A DNA stretch of 64,000 bases from Acanthosoma haemorrhoidale (GCA_930367205.1 OV884014.1:113503153-113567152), one strand, 5' to 3'. Shown: positions 1-11,799, counted from the stretch's first letter. The notes: generated by a model not told the origin, from the letters alone. Numbers and translations are program-made.

Positions 1-267
1 ATCCGATTGGACGTGTTTTTCTAAGTAAGTGATATATTTGTCTTCTACATCCGTTCTCCCTTGAGAAATATCCCGAAGTGATAAAACAAGAAAAGTTGCT
101 CACATTTATATCTGGCAGTTGGTGCTCTTTCCTTCCTAGACAGCAGGGAGGTCCCGAGGGCATTTCAACATCCATACCTAACTCGAATTAATCTGTTCAC
201 TTTTCGGATTTGTTTATTTTGTGCAATTCGTCTTCTAGTCAGCCTCTCGCATTTATTAAAGTTTTCA

Positions 268-728
268 TCCCTTCCAAGTTCATGAAATTCCATAGTAGCC
301 TATCTAACCACTCTAATTTCCTAGAACACTCATTGCACTGCACCACTCATCCCTATAATCCTCATTGGAGACTAAAGTGGCAGTGGCCTGTTATAAATGC
401 GTGACAGTGGGAGCCCTGGCGATGTCCAGTTTCTCCAACTATGTCCTGGGCGTCTGTGGCTCTCGCGCTCTTCGTCAGCCTCCACTGGCTCGTATCTGGT
501 GACGTGGCTGATGGAGGAGCGTGTGGGACTTCCCAAGACTACGCTTCTTCTTTCGCATGCGAGCCAGGTGACGAACATGTGGATTTGGGAGGCCTCTGGG
601 CTTTTTTTAATACTGCATGAATGAGCGAGTCAATGATGAATTGTAAATATGGTATGAATGAGAACATTTATCTCAATTACTTATTGCCTAATAAGGGAGA
701 TTGTAATTTTAGCACAATAAAGAATAAT
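268..728 (+). mobile_element. LINE family 1 (Jockey-like), 5'-truncated copy 1
   Basis: This is the 3' end of a non-LTR retrotransposon that recurs at least eight times in the window. The reading frame up to 404 gives the end of the ORF2 protein (FIPSKFMKFHSSLSNHSN...), which matches the C-terminus of the longer copy at 49907-50476. The 3' UTR follows and ends in the family's usual AATAAAG and A-rich tail near 719-728. The reverse transcriptase domain is missing, so the copy cannot move by itself. Assignment to the Jockey group rests on the protein of the longer copy. Confidence 0.8.
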
Positions 729-1204
729 TTTTTTATTGACGTTCTGACTCAGTTTAGTGGGAATTGTGTGAAAGCTTTAGTGCTCTCTATTAACACCGAA
801 TTGACAGGATCTGGTGTTTTGTTTTGTTCCAAAACCACTTATTTTGACGTTCTTTCATTTACAATATTTAGAATTCGTAAGGGAATTAATAAATTAATAT
901 TTTACCTGTGTGTATTTTATTGAGGTTACGTTTAAAATGGCCTAGAGATTCTATATTGTTTATAATTTTTATTCTTGTAGGTCGTAAAAATAAAGTGTTA
1001 TCTGTGTTTTTTTGGCTTATTGTGTTAATGATTTTCAAAGTTCATTATATGAGGCTATTGTAGCTTATAATTACCTCTTAAACTTCAAACTTTGAGCATA
1101 TTCACTTTTAAAATTCTCACTTTAAAAATATTTTCAGTTCCCGTCAACAATAACAAAGTCAATTTTTTTTTTTTTAAATGGGTTTTTACTGTGCCCATTT
1201 TTTA

Positions 1205-1815
1205 TGGGAACAAGCGCACTTGCTAACTTCACCGAGCCTGTCGCTTCATCTCAAAATGATGATCTATAAATGTGTCCCGCTGTTTACCCACTTGACTAAC
1301 AATACAGCCAAATGTCTCCAACATTTCCAGAATGGGATCATGCGAAAAGTGGTCCGACATACCTCTTTCGAGAGGTTAAAGAACGCTGACCTGCACCCGT
1401 TGCTTGGTTTCTCGTCGGTGTGCGAGTTCGTCCGCCGGAGACACATCAAGTTTTTTGACTCATTGTAGCACCTGACAAACCCAGTGTTTAACACTATGAA
1501 CCCACCACCCCTCCCGCATCGATGGCAACAGACTGTCTGGGAAAAATTAGAATTATTATGTAAGTTAGTTTTAAGTTTGATCAAAAAGGTGAGCCCCATA
1601 TCCTTTATTAGAATCAGTTCAGTCCAGTCACGTATAATGTGTATCATTTTACTTGTTTATTCACTATATAATTTTTATAAAATAACAAAACCTATATATA
1701 ATGTAGTGATGCTACAGGAAATACGAAAATAATTTGTAAATAAATTCGCCTGATGATCTATGATTGTATATAATTATCTGTAAATTTAAAGGGGCTATGA
1801 AGAAAAACAAAATTT
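1205..1815 (+). mobile_element. LINE family 2 (Jockey/R1-like) 3' fragment, copy a
   Basis: The frame at 1178-1468 encodes the C-terminal tail of a LINE ORF2 protein: LKMMIYKCV..., then FTHLTNNTAKCLQHFQNGIM and RRRHIKFFDSL. Relative to copies at 10.8 kb and 29.9 kb it lacks a short stretch after KCV, so it is also internally deleted. The 3' UTR contains the recurrent hairpin GTAGTGATGCTAC near 1704 and ends GGGGCTATGAAGAAAAA at about 1815. It is a dead 5'-truncated insertion. The family is recognised from at least six copies here. Confidence 0.8.
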
Positions 1816-1829
1816 GATGTTTTCTGTGT

Positions 1830-3295
1830 AAAACCTACTGTACTGAATTTCAAATATTAGTGACTGATTCCAGATGTTTAATAATATTTTATTTTTAGTA
1901 CCCTCCCCCCCCCCGTTATAAGTTATAACGAAGTTTTTAGAAAAACCTTCTCATTCCTTCTTTGATTGCAGGTGTATTACGATATAGTTCAAAACACAAA
2001 TGTTTAGCTTACCCACCGTAATATAATATTTTCCCAACTTTCAGCAAAGCATTGCCTAATTAATAACTTGGTGAAAACTCCCGTGTACATGGTAGGAGGG
2101 GTAAGGGGGGTTATCTCGTATGATTTCATAACACGGGCTTTTAAAGTGGTGGGGTTTTTAAAGGGGGGGGGGGTTGCTCGGGCAAAGATCTTTAGAGTCA
2201 AGTTTTATTATGAGACGAAGCAGCCCTGTAGCTAAGTTGAACGTAGAGTTGAAGTGCTTTGAAAGCGTTGGTGGCCCGACGGGATCGCCTCACTATTAGT
2301 GAGTCCTATGTAGTCCTATTAGGACTTTAACAAATGCAAATGAACCACCGTCACAAAGATAGAAATTCTGTTATGGCCATTAATGTCTTTGCGATGACTG
2401 TCGTTTGAATAAAACTCCTGAATAACTATAAATTATTCAGGAGTGGCGTTATTACTGGCTGGGATAGTCTAGCATAGCCTTGTCTTTTTCAGAGTCCATT
2501 ATAATTTAAAAAAAAAAACACGAACTCTAAAAAGTAACTCTGAAAGCATTAAAAAATTTTCCGTATGTTGTTTTAAAAAATATTCTGTTTTGCCAATTTG
2601 AATTTTCTCTCATAAATTAAACTAAATTATACATGGCCAAACAAGTCTAACTAGAAAATCAAAAATAACAAACATTCACTGCTGGGAAATTCCACCCGAT
2701 TAAACTTTAAAAAACATTTTTTTAAAATAATTACTAGCCAAAAAAACTGTGCTGGCAAGATCAGGGCTCACACGCAAAAACTTTCTAAAATACAGTCCGG
2801 TGGCTCAACCAAAAGAACTATCCTGCACAAGAGGGATACTGTGAGAAAATTAATTTTCCAAGAGTTAGTTTGCCAATATTAAGGGACACTATGAAATTCG
2901 GAATTGTTTTTCGTCTAAATTCTACACACGGATAAATTAACAGCCAAAGAACAATCCCCATTCAGTCAGTACTGGCCGATTATTACAAATAATAATATCA
3001 AAACAATATATTATTTTAAACATCTGTCGACAACGTGTTACAAGACAAGGTAACAAATTTCGTAACATGAGAGGCAGGATGATGAAAAGGAGCTTGTTGT
3101 GAGATCTCCTTCCGTAAGCTGTTAATGTTTTTATGGCGGGGGTATACTCTTCCTCCCACACGGCTTTTAGCTATAATAAACATTACAATTTTAAGTGAAA
3201 ATAATATAAACTTTATAAAACCCACCTACTTTCCATATTTTTATATATAAGTAAATTTACGGCATTAGTTTAGAGAAACAGGACTAGTTTCTAGA
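1830..3295. other. Unassigned AT-rich stretch
   Basis: No coding frame or repeat family is recognised. It contains a C run near 1904-1914, a G run near 2162-2173 and one perfect hairpin listed separately. The short open frames look like chance. Confidence 0.5.
2414..2444. repeat. Perfect 12-bp stem hairpin
   Basis: The arm ACTCCTGAATAA is followed by a 7-base loop CTATAAA and the exact inverse TTATTCAGGAGT. There is no T-run typical of a terminator, and its role is unknown. It may be chance or the core of a decayed inverted-repeat element. Confidence 0.7.
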
Positions 3296-3299
3296 TTTA

Positions 3300-3760
3300 A
3301 GATCCCCGTAAGCACTCACGGGGGCGTAGGCCACCCTATCAGAAAAAACCACTGACTTCCTGATTGGTTAGAATAAGCCGATCTCTCATTGGCTGCAAAG
3401 GAAGATCTATCTGCTTGTATAAGGCAGAAATTCCAAGTCAAACCATGACATTCTTATTTAATCATCTCCTCTATTCCTAACTCACTATATTTAGTCTTGG
3501 CTCTGTCAGCCTCCACCACCTTCCTAGTGGAGCTCCCTGGCCTTAGTACTCTTACTTGGAAGCGAGACTTTCGATGTTGATAACGGCTTCTGGGGCCCTA
3601 CCAGTAGCGCCTGTCCTAGGTATCCTATCAGTTTTCGCCAAGTGTGAACCCGAGGTCATTCCAAGACCGCGTAAACATCCAACAAAACCTAGGCTGCACT
3701 TTTTCTTCTGAATATATAGTGCACTGTCGGGGCACATCTTTTAAGATTTTATAGACGTAT
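3300..3760 (+). mobile_element. Diverged LTR fragment related to LTR-A/LTR-B
   Basis: The segment shares in order the landmarks of the LTR copies at 13.1 kb and 63.3 kb: a TATA-like GTATAAG near 3417, a stretch matching the 'TTTAGTC...GTCAG...CCACCTTCCTAGTG' region, the 'GTCATTCCAAGACC' block at 3656-3669, and the 'ATAGTGCACTGTCGGGGCACAT' block ending near 3738. Neither terminus nor a target duplication could be placed. It is probably an old solo LTR or LTR fragment. Confidence 0.6.
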
Positions 3761-4029
3761 TATTATTGATAAAAAAAAACTGAAATTAAGCTGCCCATCG
3801 ACTAGGCCATCAGCAAAGGCCACAGGTTGATCTTTTTCTAGGACCTTCCGGGCAGTGGCTAGGTCGACGAGACCTCCTCCGGTCGAAGTGCCCTACATGA
3901 TTAATTCAATGAAACATAGTAAATGAGTCAAATATGGATTATTAAGCGAGATTATCTAAAGTATTAACCCTCTACATTGTTGTTTTAACTTGTCACAATC
4001 ACTGAAAATGAAATTAAGAATATACTCAC

Positions 4030-4237
4030 GGGTGGACCCCTTCGACGTCGAAGTGGTGGAACTGTATCCTTATCCTCTGGCCGTCCTCGCCGTGGAAGAA
4101 GTAGTGGCACTCTGTGTTCCTCGGGTACAGGCCGGGATAGTTAGGGCTCTGGAACTGGCCGAATGTTCTGGATGCGGACCGGTACCGGAAGCCGCAGGGG
4201 TAGTCTGTCGCCTGCTCTCCGCTCTTGATACCGAAGT
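4030..4237 (-). CDS. Internal exon encoding part of a CUB domain (host gene)
   Basis: This 208-bp exon is markedly more GC-rich than its surroundings. In minus orientation it starts after TGCCCGCAG (acceptor) and ends before GTGAGTAT (donor), in phases 1 and 2. The frame reads DFGIKSGEQATDYPCGFRYR..., then FQSPNYPGLYPRNTECHYFF and ends FHHFDVEGVHP. 'F-SPNYPGLYP' followed by a cysteine and an aromatic-rich strand is the signature of the start of a CUB domain, an extracellular beta-sandwich found in secreted and membrane proteins. The strong resemblance to CUB proteins of the neuropilin/tolloid-like and SOL-1 type is from memory of the family and not proven. The partner exons would lie below 4030 (3') and above 4237 (5') on the minus strand. 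None was confidently found, which is consistent with very long introns. Confidence 0.85.
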
Positions 4238-4239
4238 CT

Positions 4240-6140
4240 GCGGGCAAGATGGACATATATGTATTAGCTCCCTAGGACAAACCATATTAATGTAACAGTG
4301 CTATGTGTGACATATAAATAATCTCTATCATTTTCGATTGATATAAAATATCCAAACAACAATCTAAGATTTATTTCATAAACTGAAGATGATATTATAA
4401 TACAGATTTACACTCATAAAGCTATTTTTGTCTGAGGGTTTCTTCGAAAAATATAATAAACAGAATGATCTTTATGAAAAAAAAATAGTTTTATTTCCGA
4501 GTTATCATATGCTCTTGAGGACAATTTAACCTGGGGTGTATAATACGGGTTTCTAATGGCCGATAATTTAACCTAATCAGTTAGGATAATTGCCCGATGA
4601 AATCCTTTAAGCCCTAGATATCGCTTTATCGTGATCCTTTCTATGGGTCTACGTCTCTAGCCTTACTAATGATTATTTGGATCCATTTTATAAACTTTTA
4701 TTGGCCGTTAGTGCACAGGGCTTAAGGGTTAGTTTAATTTGCACCGACATGAATCGATACGATAAGAAGGTGGTATTTTGTCAAAGGTAGAGAGAACATT
4801 CTAGTGCCTGGATTAACAGAGAGGCTGGTCGACGTTGAACGAAATATTATTAACAGAATTCGTTCATTGCAAAAATAGATCAGAAAAGTATGATGACATA
4901 GCAGATTAGGGTGTGTGGGAAATTTCACCAAAAAAAGTCCATTTCCACTTCATTTATTACAAGTGCTTGGACAATTATATTGTAGACGGAAGCTATAAAT
5001 TTAAATATTAAAATATTATAATAAACAATAAGTTTTAATGTGCTAATTAATGTATGTGGTAGATGGAAGATGGAAGAATTTATTATTTAAACGATATAGA
5101 ACAGAACAAATCAAAACTAATTAAATGAGCGCATACTTTGAGAGAAACAAAAATTCACATAACAAAAGTAATCAAGTGGGACAATTAATTAAGTTAAAGA
5201 ACATGAGTGTGAAACAGCCGTTACTGTATATTTGGTTTCAGTATTTGTAGGAGTATGGTTTTTTCTTCATCTTCTAAGAGGAAACCGAGGAGTCGATCCA
5301 TTTTGCAGGGTTTGACTTTTGAAAAATTCGGGGCCTTTACTCATTGCTGTACCTACTTGTAATGGTTTTTGGGCGAATTAATGACTGGATTGTAGTTTCT
5401 AATTATTACGTTTTACTGCTGTAGAACGTTTGTGAAAAAATACTACAATTTCACCAAAGATAAAATTATTAATTATTAAAAAATTTAGGCTTGGAATTAC
5501 TTACTCTACCAGCATCTACCTGATGGTGTTGACACACACACGTGGAGTTGGACACTTTAAACGCCTCTAGCCCCACTGTACTCCAAAGTGGTTTACTTGT
5601 TTAAAATATGACGTAATAACGTTGAAGTTTCCTCCCCTACCTTACACGTGCTCGAGGATACCGGCAACAGCTTAAAACTATTCTAGGTGAAGTAATGAAT
5701 CGTCTAGAAACCACTTTTCGGCAGGATTTTTCTATTTACAATGAATCAATTAATGTTCTATAACAATTTCTAAACTTGATAATAGAGCTGACAAATACGT
5801 TCAAAGAGGAAAATTATAATATGTGTTGTCATATAGCAGACATTTTAATGTTAAAAAGGTCACTTCTGATGAAAATGACCATTTTTACTACTAACAAATA
5901 TGGTCCCTATTAAAAATAGCTGGAATTTTCTTTATTTCTATTTTTATAACAGCTTAAGGTTTCGTACCAAATACCTGCTACATCTTGTATCGATTGTAGT
6001 TTACGGTTTTCGATTCAGTATTAGTGATTCGATTGGCTCACTAGTTGCCTATCCTAGCGGCGTATTCAACAAAGCATTTAAATAAAATATGTTAGATGCG
6101 CGATTTGGCGAAAGGTCGCTAGCGAGAAGTAGAGTGCTTA
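4240..6140. other. Probable intron or intergenic, no feature recognised
   Basis: AT-rich unique-looking sequence between the CUB exon and the mariner element. If the exon belongs to a minus-strand gene, this is its upstream intron. The short open frames have no recognisable motif. Confidence 0.5.
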
Positions 6141-6144
6141 TATC

Positions 6145-7052
6145 AGGTCGAGTCATAAGTAACTTCCGGTGCAGCTAAGTAGAATCTATTGTTCGTATCT
6201 ACCCGCTATGAGTTACCATGACAACAAGTTTTTGTTTTCACTATATAGACGAGGCTTCAGTTAGTCTTTTGTCAACTGTTTTGTTTGATACACGTTAAGT
6301 TAAACCTCTGAAATGGAGAGTCAAACAGTACATATTCGTCATTTGGCTTTGTCGCTTTGGGAATTTAAACAAGGCAATAGTGCTAGGGCGACAGCTGAAA
6401 AAATATGCATTGTATATGGTGAAGGACTAATAACTGATCGGGCAGTTAGAAATCGGTTTATAAAAATCCGTTCTGGAGATACGACCTTAAAAGACGAACC
6501 TAGGGTGGGACGTACTTCCGACTTTGACGACAACCTTTTAAAGGCAATATTGGAGCAAAATCCACGTCAATCAACAAAATGTATAGCAGAAAGGTTGAAT
6601 GCATCACAATGAACTGTTAACCACCACCTGGAGAAATTAGGGAAAGTCAGCAAGTTAGGAGTGTGGGTACTTCACAATCTCAGTCTGCTCTCACGGGTAA
6701 AAGTTTTAAACAGGATTGTAACAGGCAACGAAAAATTGGTTAACTATGATAATATAGTCCGCAAAAGACAGTGGCTTGATAAGGATCAACCACCCCTACC
6801 AGATCTGAAAGCAAACATTCATGGCAAAAATATTTGATTGTGTGTATGGTGGGATTGTCAAGAAATAATTCACCACGAGTTGTTGAAGTTAAATTTAACG
6901 ATTACTGGGAGTATATACGTTCAGCAGTTGCAAAGAGTGCAAGAGAAACTCCATGAAAAGCGTCCTGCACTCGTCAATCGCAAAAACGTCATTTAATGAG
7001 AGTAAAATAAATGTCTGATAAAAAAACGGAAGTTACTTATGACTCGACTTAA
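6145..7052 (+). mobile_element. mariner element with C-terminal deletion
   Basis: The ends are inverted: GTCGAGTCATAAGTAACTTC reads inward near 6147 and its inverse lies at 7029-7048. The transposase frame starts at 6313 (MESQTVHIRHL...) and shows the mariner N-terminal helix-turn-helix with the motif GRTSDFDDNLLKAILEQNPR. It breaks at TGA 6610, then continues in pieces (VTGNEKLVNYDN, KRPALVNRKNVI). The first catalytic Asp of the DD34D triad appears changed to Asn (GNEK instead of GDEK). The part carrying the second and third Asp is gone, which makes the element about 0.9 kb instead of the usual 1.3 kb. It is dead but could have been mobilised in trans while its ends were intact. Confidence 0.9.
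6313..6612 (+). pseudogene. mariner transposase N-terminal fragment
   Basis: The open frame gives 99 residues covering the DNA-binding half of a mariner transposase, which binds the inverted repeats before DNA cleavage. Two helix-turn-helix segments are expected: the first around residues 8-50 (LALSLWEFKQGNSARATAEK), the second near residues 78-99 (LEQNPRQSTKCIAERLNASQ). An in-frame TGA stops it at the second motif. Homology resumes downstream (TVNHHLEKLGKV), so it is a disabled gene and not a short protein. Confidence 0.9.
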
Positions 7053-7550
7053 GTAACTAAGGTTCACCTTCGGAGCATGAATATATGAATATATTCATCA
7101 ACTATATATGAATATAGTTCATTTGAAATATATTACATATTACTGGAGGTGGGGTCAAATAATATTTATGCACTGGAGTGATGGGCGCTAGACGTTCACT
7201 TCCAGCCTCCCGTTGCACAGATACAACCGAAGAGGGTACTTAAGTAGGCGACAAAAATGGAAGTTAAGCCCTAAGCACACATCCGGTACAAATGCTCACT
7301 GGGCTGGAGAATCAGCTGTCAGTGAAAGATACCGAACAGTTAGCTGTTGCACCTGACGCCGAATTGAATAAATCCAGAAAAGCTGAGGGGGGATATCAGA
7401 ACGGAATTAAAGTCCAGAAATAACTTGATTGAAGCAATACTTCCTAGCAGTTTTATTGGCACCAACAAGACCAATAAAAGTAGAGAATTTTTTCTTTTTT
7501 ATTGGTGATGAAATGATAATATGATAATGATATTGTAGTAGGAGTACCAG
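7053..7550. other. Unassigned stretch with overlapping AT palindromes
   Basis: Directly after the mariner, 7079-7127 contains overlapping short palindromes such as TGAATATATTCA and AACTATATATGAATATAGTT. No coding frame or known repeat is seen in the rest. Confidence 0.5.
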
Positions 7551-7555
7551 AGAGA

Positions 7556-7739
7556 GTTTTTTTGGTTTTTTTTTTTGGTTTTTTTTTTGCTTCTTATAAC
7601 CCCTTTATTTATCAACATTTTAAAAATTTACGAATTCACAATTTTCTCCTCTTACACGCGCAGATGCATTCAAACGAGGGTAGAATTACAACAACAATTT
7701 ATTTTTGAAGTCAAAATAAAAGAACAAAAAGGTCAAAAT

Positions 7740-7790
<51 letters not shown>

Positions 7791-7815
7791 AGACTAGGTG
7801 ATAGGGCTCACCTTC
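7556..7815 (-). mobile_element. LINE 3' UTR fragment (family 4) with TA microsatellite
   Basis: The T-rich start (7557-7588) is a minus-strand poly(A) tail. The following 'ACCCCTTTATT..ATTAACATTTT' stretch and the block around 'CACGCGCAGATGCATTC' match the copy at 23985-24320, as does the inner end 'GGGCTCACCTT' near 7806. A TA repeat (7744-7788) interrupts it. Only 3' UTR is present, so this is a severely 5'-truncated insertion. Confidence 0.65.
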
Positions 7816-8279
7816 TGTTTACATCCCCAACCACCCAACGGGGAAGGTAACCTTGATACGACTAATATGATAATATAACTAAATCATCAATATGCGAATA
7901 TAATATATTGCTTCTTCAAGTATTTATTTTATCAATAAGTTAAATCGAAATTCGTTATAATTGATGAATTTTTTTTATTATTTTGCGAATATTGTTGATG
8001 ATATAATTTTCTCTTCTCAAAGGGAGCTCTTTAATACGATCATTAGGCTTTGTTGGTTTGTTTTTATTATTTTTTTTCTGTTAACTTTATTTTCATTTTT
8101 TTTTTTTTCCAACACTACAAACACAAAGGTTTAACGTCCTGTGACGCGTGTCAAATTAGCTCTCTCTAATGTTGTCATGGACATTTAATGATCATCAAGA
8201 AGAATAGAACATCATTATCCATATATCCAATTTCACTCCACTGTCCCAAAGAGATATTCAATAAGAGCACGTCAAAATC

Positions 8280-8740
8280 CTAAACTTGTCAATAATCATT
8301 CAGAATTTTGCAGAAAACGATGACGAATGACTGGACTTATTAAAGTCAATATCCATTCAACAGCTATCCGCAGCATTCCGTTGAATGAGCGGCCTGTTGC
8401 GAACTAAGTGACGCCCTAATTAATTATCAGGAATGCTCTAACTAACCGCAGGGCCCTGTTTTCAGGTGGAGGGGATGACGAACAGCTTGCTATCGGCTGC
8501 GAAATTATGGGATTTATCACTTCGCTAACTCGAAACTCATTTTACACGAGGTTTTAATCATTTTCGGTCGTCGGTGATCAATTTTAGTTAATTGGCTTTT
8601 CGATTGACATTGCTTACTCTGCCTTTAATGGAAAACCTTTTCGGAAGCCTCTTCCGCGTACTTTCGGCCCGAAAGCAAAATTAGCAATGAGCACCCTTCA
8701 GACTACTTGGACAATTTTGAATAGAGTAGGAAAAAGTTTT
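8280..8740. other. Moderate-GC non-repetitive island, function unknown
   Basis: This stretch resembles none of the repeat families in the window, is less AT-rich than its flanks and contains several TAATTA cores (for example at 8419 and 8589). No long reading frame is present. It could be a conserved non-coding or regulatory element, but this is only inferred from composition and motif content. Confidence 0.25.
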
Positions 8741-9134
8741 TATTCCGGGACTAAGTCATTAATGTTCAGATGACGAATCCAAATCTGTCAAATAAAATAA
8801 ACTATAACATCAAAATAAAACAATAATAACGACGTAAAATTAATTTTAAACCTCTATAGGATTGATAATAATAATCATGGAATAAAAATAAAAATTGTTT
8901 AACTGCTGTTAGTAAATAAAGTACACCTTTATCAAACCAAATAACAGCAATATACAGAATTCTACAATAAGACAAATAAAAAACAATAAAAGTAAAACAA
9001 AAGAAAACAAACAAGATATTTACAAACTGGTAGTCAATATTTATCTATATACTGTAAACAATCAAATAACAGTAATAAATACCAAAATATAAGTCAGAAA
9101 AGATAAAATAATAAATGAGTTTATCGTTCCCAGA

Positions 9135-9330
9135 CTAATTAGAGTCTCTTTGAATAATGAGTTGGAATAGAAGAGCTTTAAAGGCTCATAGGGATGAAGC
9201 ATGGCGGATGTTAGGAGGTAGAGAATTCCAGAGAGTAGTAGAGTTAGCAAGAAAGGAACGATCGTATGGTGCAGTTTTGTGGGCAGCAGAATAAAGGTTA
9301 AAGAGACGGGATCTTAGGGACTTCTAACTA
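9135..9330 (-). pseudogene. LINE reverse transcriptase C-terminal fragment (CR1-like tail)
   Basis: Translated on the minus strand the region reads SRLFNLYSAAHKTAPYDRSF, then LANSTTLWNSLPPNIRHASS and a stop, then AFKALLFQ. The pattern 'SF...LWNSLP..I..A.SL..FK' is the common tail of CR1/Rex-like and related LINE proteins. A TGA interrupts it. No other copy was seen here, so it is a separate and older LINE lineage from families 1-4. Confidence 0.7.
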
Positions 9331-9367
9331 AGTTACTTGTGTTCCTGGAATGGACTGTAAAATATTG

Positions 9368-9640
9368 TATATATCTGTACCTCGGAGAGATACAACACTA
9401 TGTCCATTTTTTTCCATATTGACTTTATTACCGTAAAAAAGGTTTTTTTTTCATTTTATAACAACTGCATGATGTAAATAACAATAAATAGAATGTTCTG
9501 GTAAAATATTGTTTCAATCTCATCTCAATAAATAGCTGTGCCAATAACACTTTTTGTTGAAAAAAAGTTTAAAACTCCTCTCCTGTAAAGTTATGAAAAT
9601 GGACATAGTGTTGTATCCCTCCGAGGTACAGATATATATA
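9368..9640. mobile_element. MITE-like element with 43-bp inverted repeats
   Basis: The left arm at 9368-9410 (core CTGTACCTCGGAG...GATACAACACTATGTCC) is repeated inverted at 9597-9640 with about one mismatch. About 190 bp without coding capacity lies between them. The right arm runs straight into a TA repeat (9632-9658), and the left arm begins TATATAT. This fits a small non-autonomous DNA transposon inserted in a TA-rich target. The superfamily is unknown. Confidence 0.65.
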
Positions 9641-9649
9641 TATATATAT

Positions 9650-10760
9650 ATATATATAGGAAGGATGATGAGAATTGATGGTTCAAAAAAGCACTGGACT
9701 GAGGAAATACTGTGCATGGAGGGAAGGGAAGAGCGAACTGGTGTAGAAATGAGAGTCTTGGAAGCTCCGCGGAATCCCAAGACAAATCAACCGAAGCAGT
9801 TGATGATACGCTTTAACTTGCCCCCGAGTCCCAACGAGAGACCTCCATACACCACATAACCATAGTAAAGGTGAAGGAGGATGCAAGAAGTTGTGTAGTC
9901 TGGGGAAGTGAATGGTGAGAGCGATGGAATACCTTCATGTAAACTATCTGGAAGACAATCTTTAAGGAGTTGCAGTAGTCTTCAGAAAGGACCTCTTCAG
10001 CCTTCTCTATCCACAGGGCTCTCTGAGCCCAATAATACTTTCATGTGAAGGAAAAAATATATATTGAATTCAGTTATCCTGAATCCTTTAAATACATTTT
10101 AAACGAATTACCTGTTTGGAAAGTTAGATAGAAATTTATTTATAATTGAACACTTTTGAAAATTAATCCTTTATTTCGTGGATGAGAGTGAAGTAGTTAG
10201 CACGCATTGAGTTGACGAACAAACATGAGGGAAGCGAAGGACGGAGGTGGTGGTGAATTCAACTAGTCCAGTGTCAACAGCGCTGAGGTAAATATTGTTC
10301 CACCAAACAACTCCAGGATCGCAACAACTCCTGTATCTGATAACAGGTGGATTCAACTCAAGTTTCCTTGCTGCAAAATAGATGAAATTTCCATCATTAA
10401 TTTCTAATTTTGAGTAGCTTCATGCCTGGAATTTTAGAGTTCGAGGAGTGTAGCGGTTCGGATCCAGCCCCCTCATACGAAGCCCGACAATGGGCATTAC
10501 TGCTGAATAAATAATTTATTTCATAAAATATCGCTCATTAGTTGAAACATCTTTACCAAGAAACTGGTGAATTATTATTCAAAAATTAAGATAATATTAT
10601 TCTATCATAAAATCTATTCTTTCGCTGGGAAGTTATTGAACCTTCTATTAAATGTGGATCCTTCATATTATTCTCAATGTGCAATCTGGCTATAAAAGTG
10701 AATAGGCATCTCCATTTTTCTACTCATTTCAGTAATAAAATAGAAAAATAACGACGCAGG
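9650..10760. other. Unassigned region; possible minus-strand exon near 10180-10368
   Basis: At about 10180-10368 on the minus strand a good acceptor-like sequence (ATCTATTTTGCAG) precedes an open frame reading RKLELNPPVIRYRSCCDPGV, then VWWNNIYLSAVDTGLVEFTT. No convincing donor is visible and the peptide is not recognised. A B-box-like GGTTCGGATCC occurs at 10457. The rest shows nothing recognisable. Confidence 0.3.
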
Positions 10761-10764
10761 TCTT

Positions 10765-11790
10765 ACCGGCTTTATCACTTGCTAACTTCACACAACCTGT
10801 CACTTCGTCTCAAACTGATGATATATAAATGTGTCCTCCGGCGAGCTCTGCTGCACGGTGCTCCGCTATTTACCCACTTGACTGACAAAACAGCCAAATG
10901 TCTCCAACATGCGAAAAGTTGTCCGACATACCTCTCTCCAGAGGTTAAAGAACGCTGGCCTGCACCCGTTGCTTGGTGTGCCGTCGGTGGGTGAGTTCAT
11001 CCACTGGAGACATGAGTTTTTTAACTCGTTGCAGCACCTGACAAACCTAGTGTTAAACTTTTCTACATTGAACAGCAATTGTTGAAATATTCGGTAGCCT
11101 AGTCTAGTGCATAATTAGGAATAATCTGAGAACTCACAAAAAAGACAGGAAGCTTGCCTCTCGCAATACTCTAATGGCGGTTGTGGGCACACTAAGTACG
11201 GAATCCTGTCGCTGTCATGATCAGTGGGCCGAGGCCCACAACGCGAGCTAGCATGTGCAATACTTGTATATACACGGTAAGTGGGCCGACATCGCCTACT
11301 ACTCTTTTGTGTAGCCACAAACCACAGCTGTTATGTTGTTTTTGTTTTTTTTATGAGCGAATTCAAAAATTTAGAAGGATCCCACAATCACCATAAATTT
11401 ATTAAATTTTACATTAAACTTTTCCTTTTATTTTTCCCACATCCAAATTTTTATAAGTTTGAGAGCTATGAAAAAAAGTAAAGTACCAGTTTGCAGATAT
11501 AACCTTGGCAACAGACTGTCCTGGAAAAATTAGGTTAAGAATTAGTATGTAAGTTAGTTTTAAGTTTGATCAAAAAGGTGAGCCCCATCACCTTTATTAG
11601 TCATTTCAGTCCAGTCACGTATAATATGTGTATTATTATACTTGTTTATTCATTATATAATTTTTTATAAAATAAAAAAACCTGTATATAATGTAGCGAC
11701 GCCACAGGAAATACAAAAATAATTTGTAAATAGATTCGCCTGAGGATATATAATTATCTGTAAATTTAATGGGGTTATTAAGAATAATTG
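10765..11790 (+). mobile_element. LINE family 2, copy b, interrupted
   Basis: The ORF2 tail is readable at 10779-11050 (LRLKLMIYKCVLRRALLHG..., FTHLTDKTAKCLQH, with frame damage afterwards). The 3' UTR resumes at about 11505 (GGCAACAGACTGTC...) and carries the hairpin near 11693 and the TAATTATCTGTAAATTTAA tail. Between 11053 and 11500 about 450 bp of unrelated DNA replaces a short family-2 segment. That insert ends GAGAGCTATGAAAAAAAG, which resembles the 3' end of LINE family 3, so it may be a nested LINE fragment. Confidence 0.75.
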
Positions 11791-11799
11791 AATAGAATA

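Noticed and set aside
9520..9859. 86-101-codon frames across 9.5-9.9 kb on both strands
   Set aside because: Built around the TA repeat (poly Ile-Tyr) and the MITE arm; no domain on either strand.
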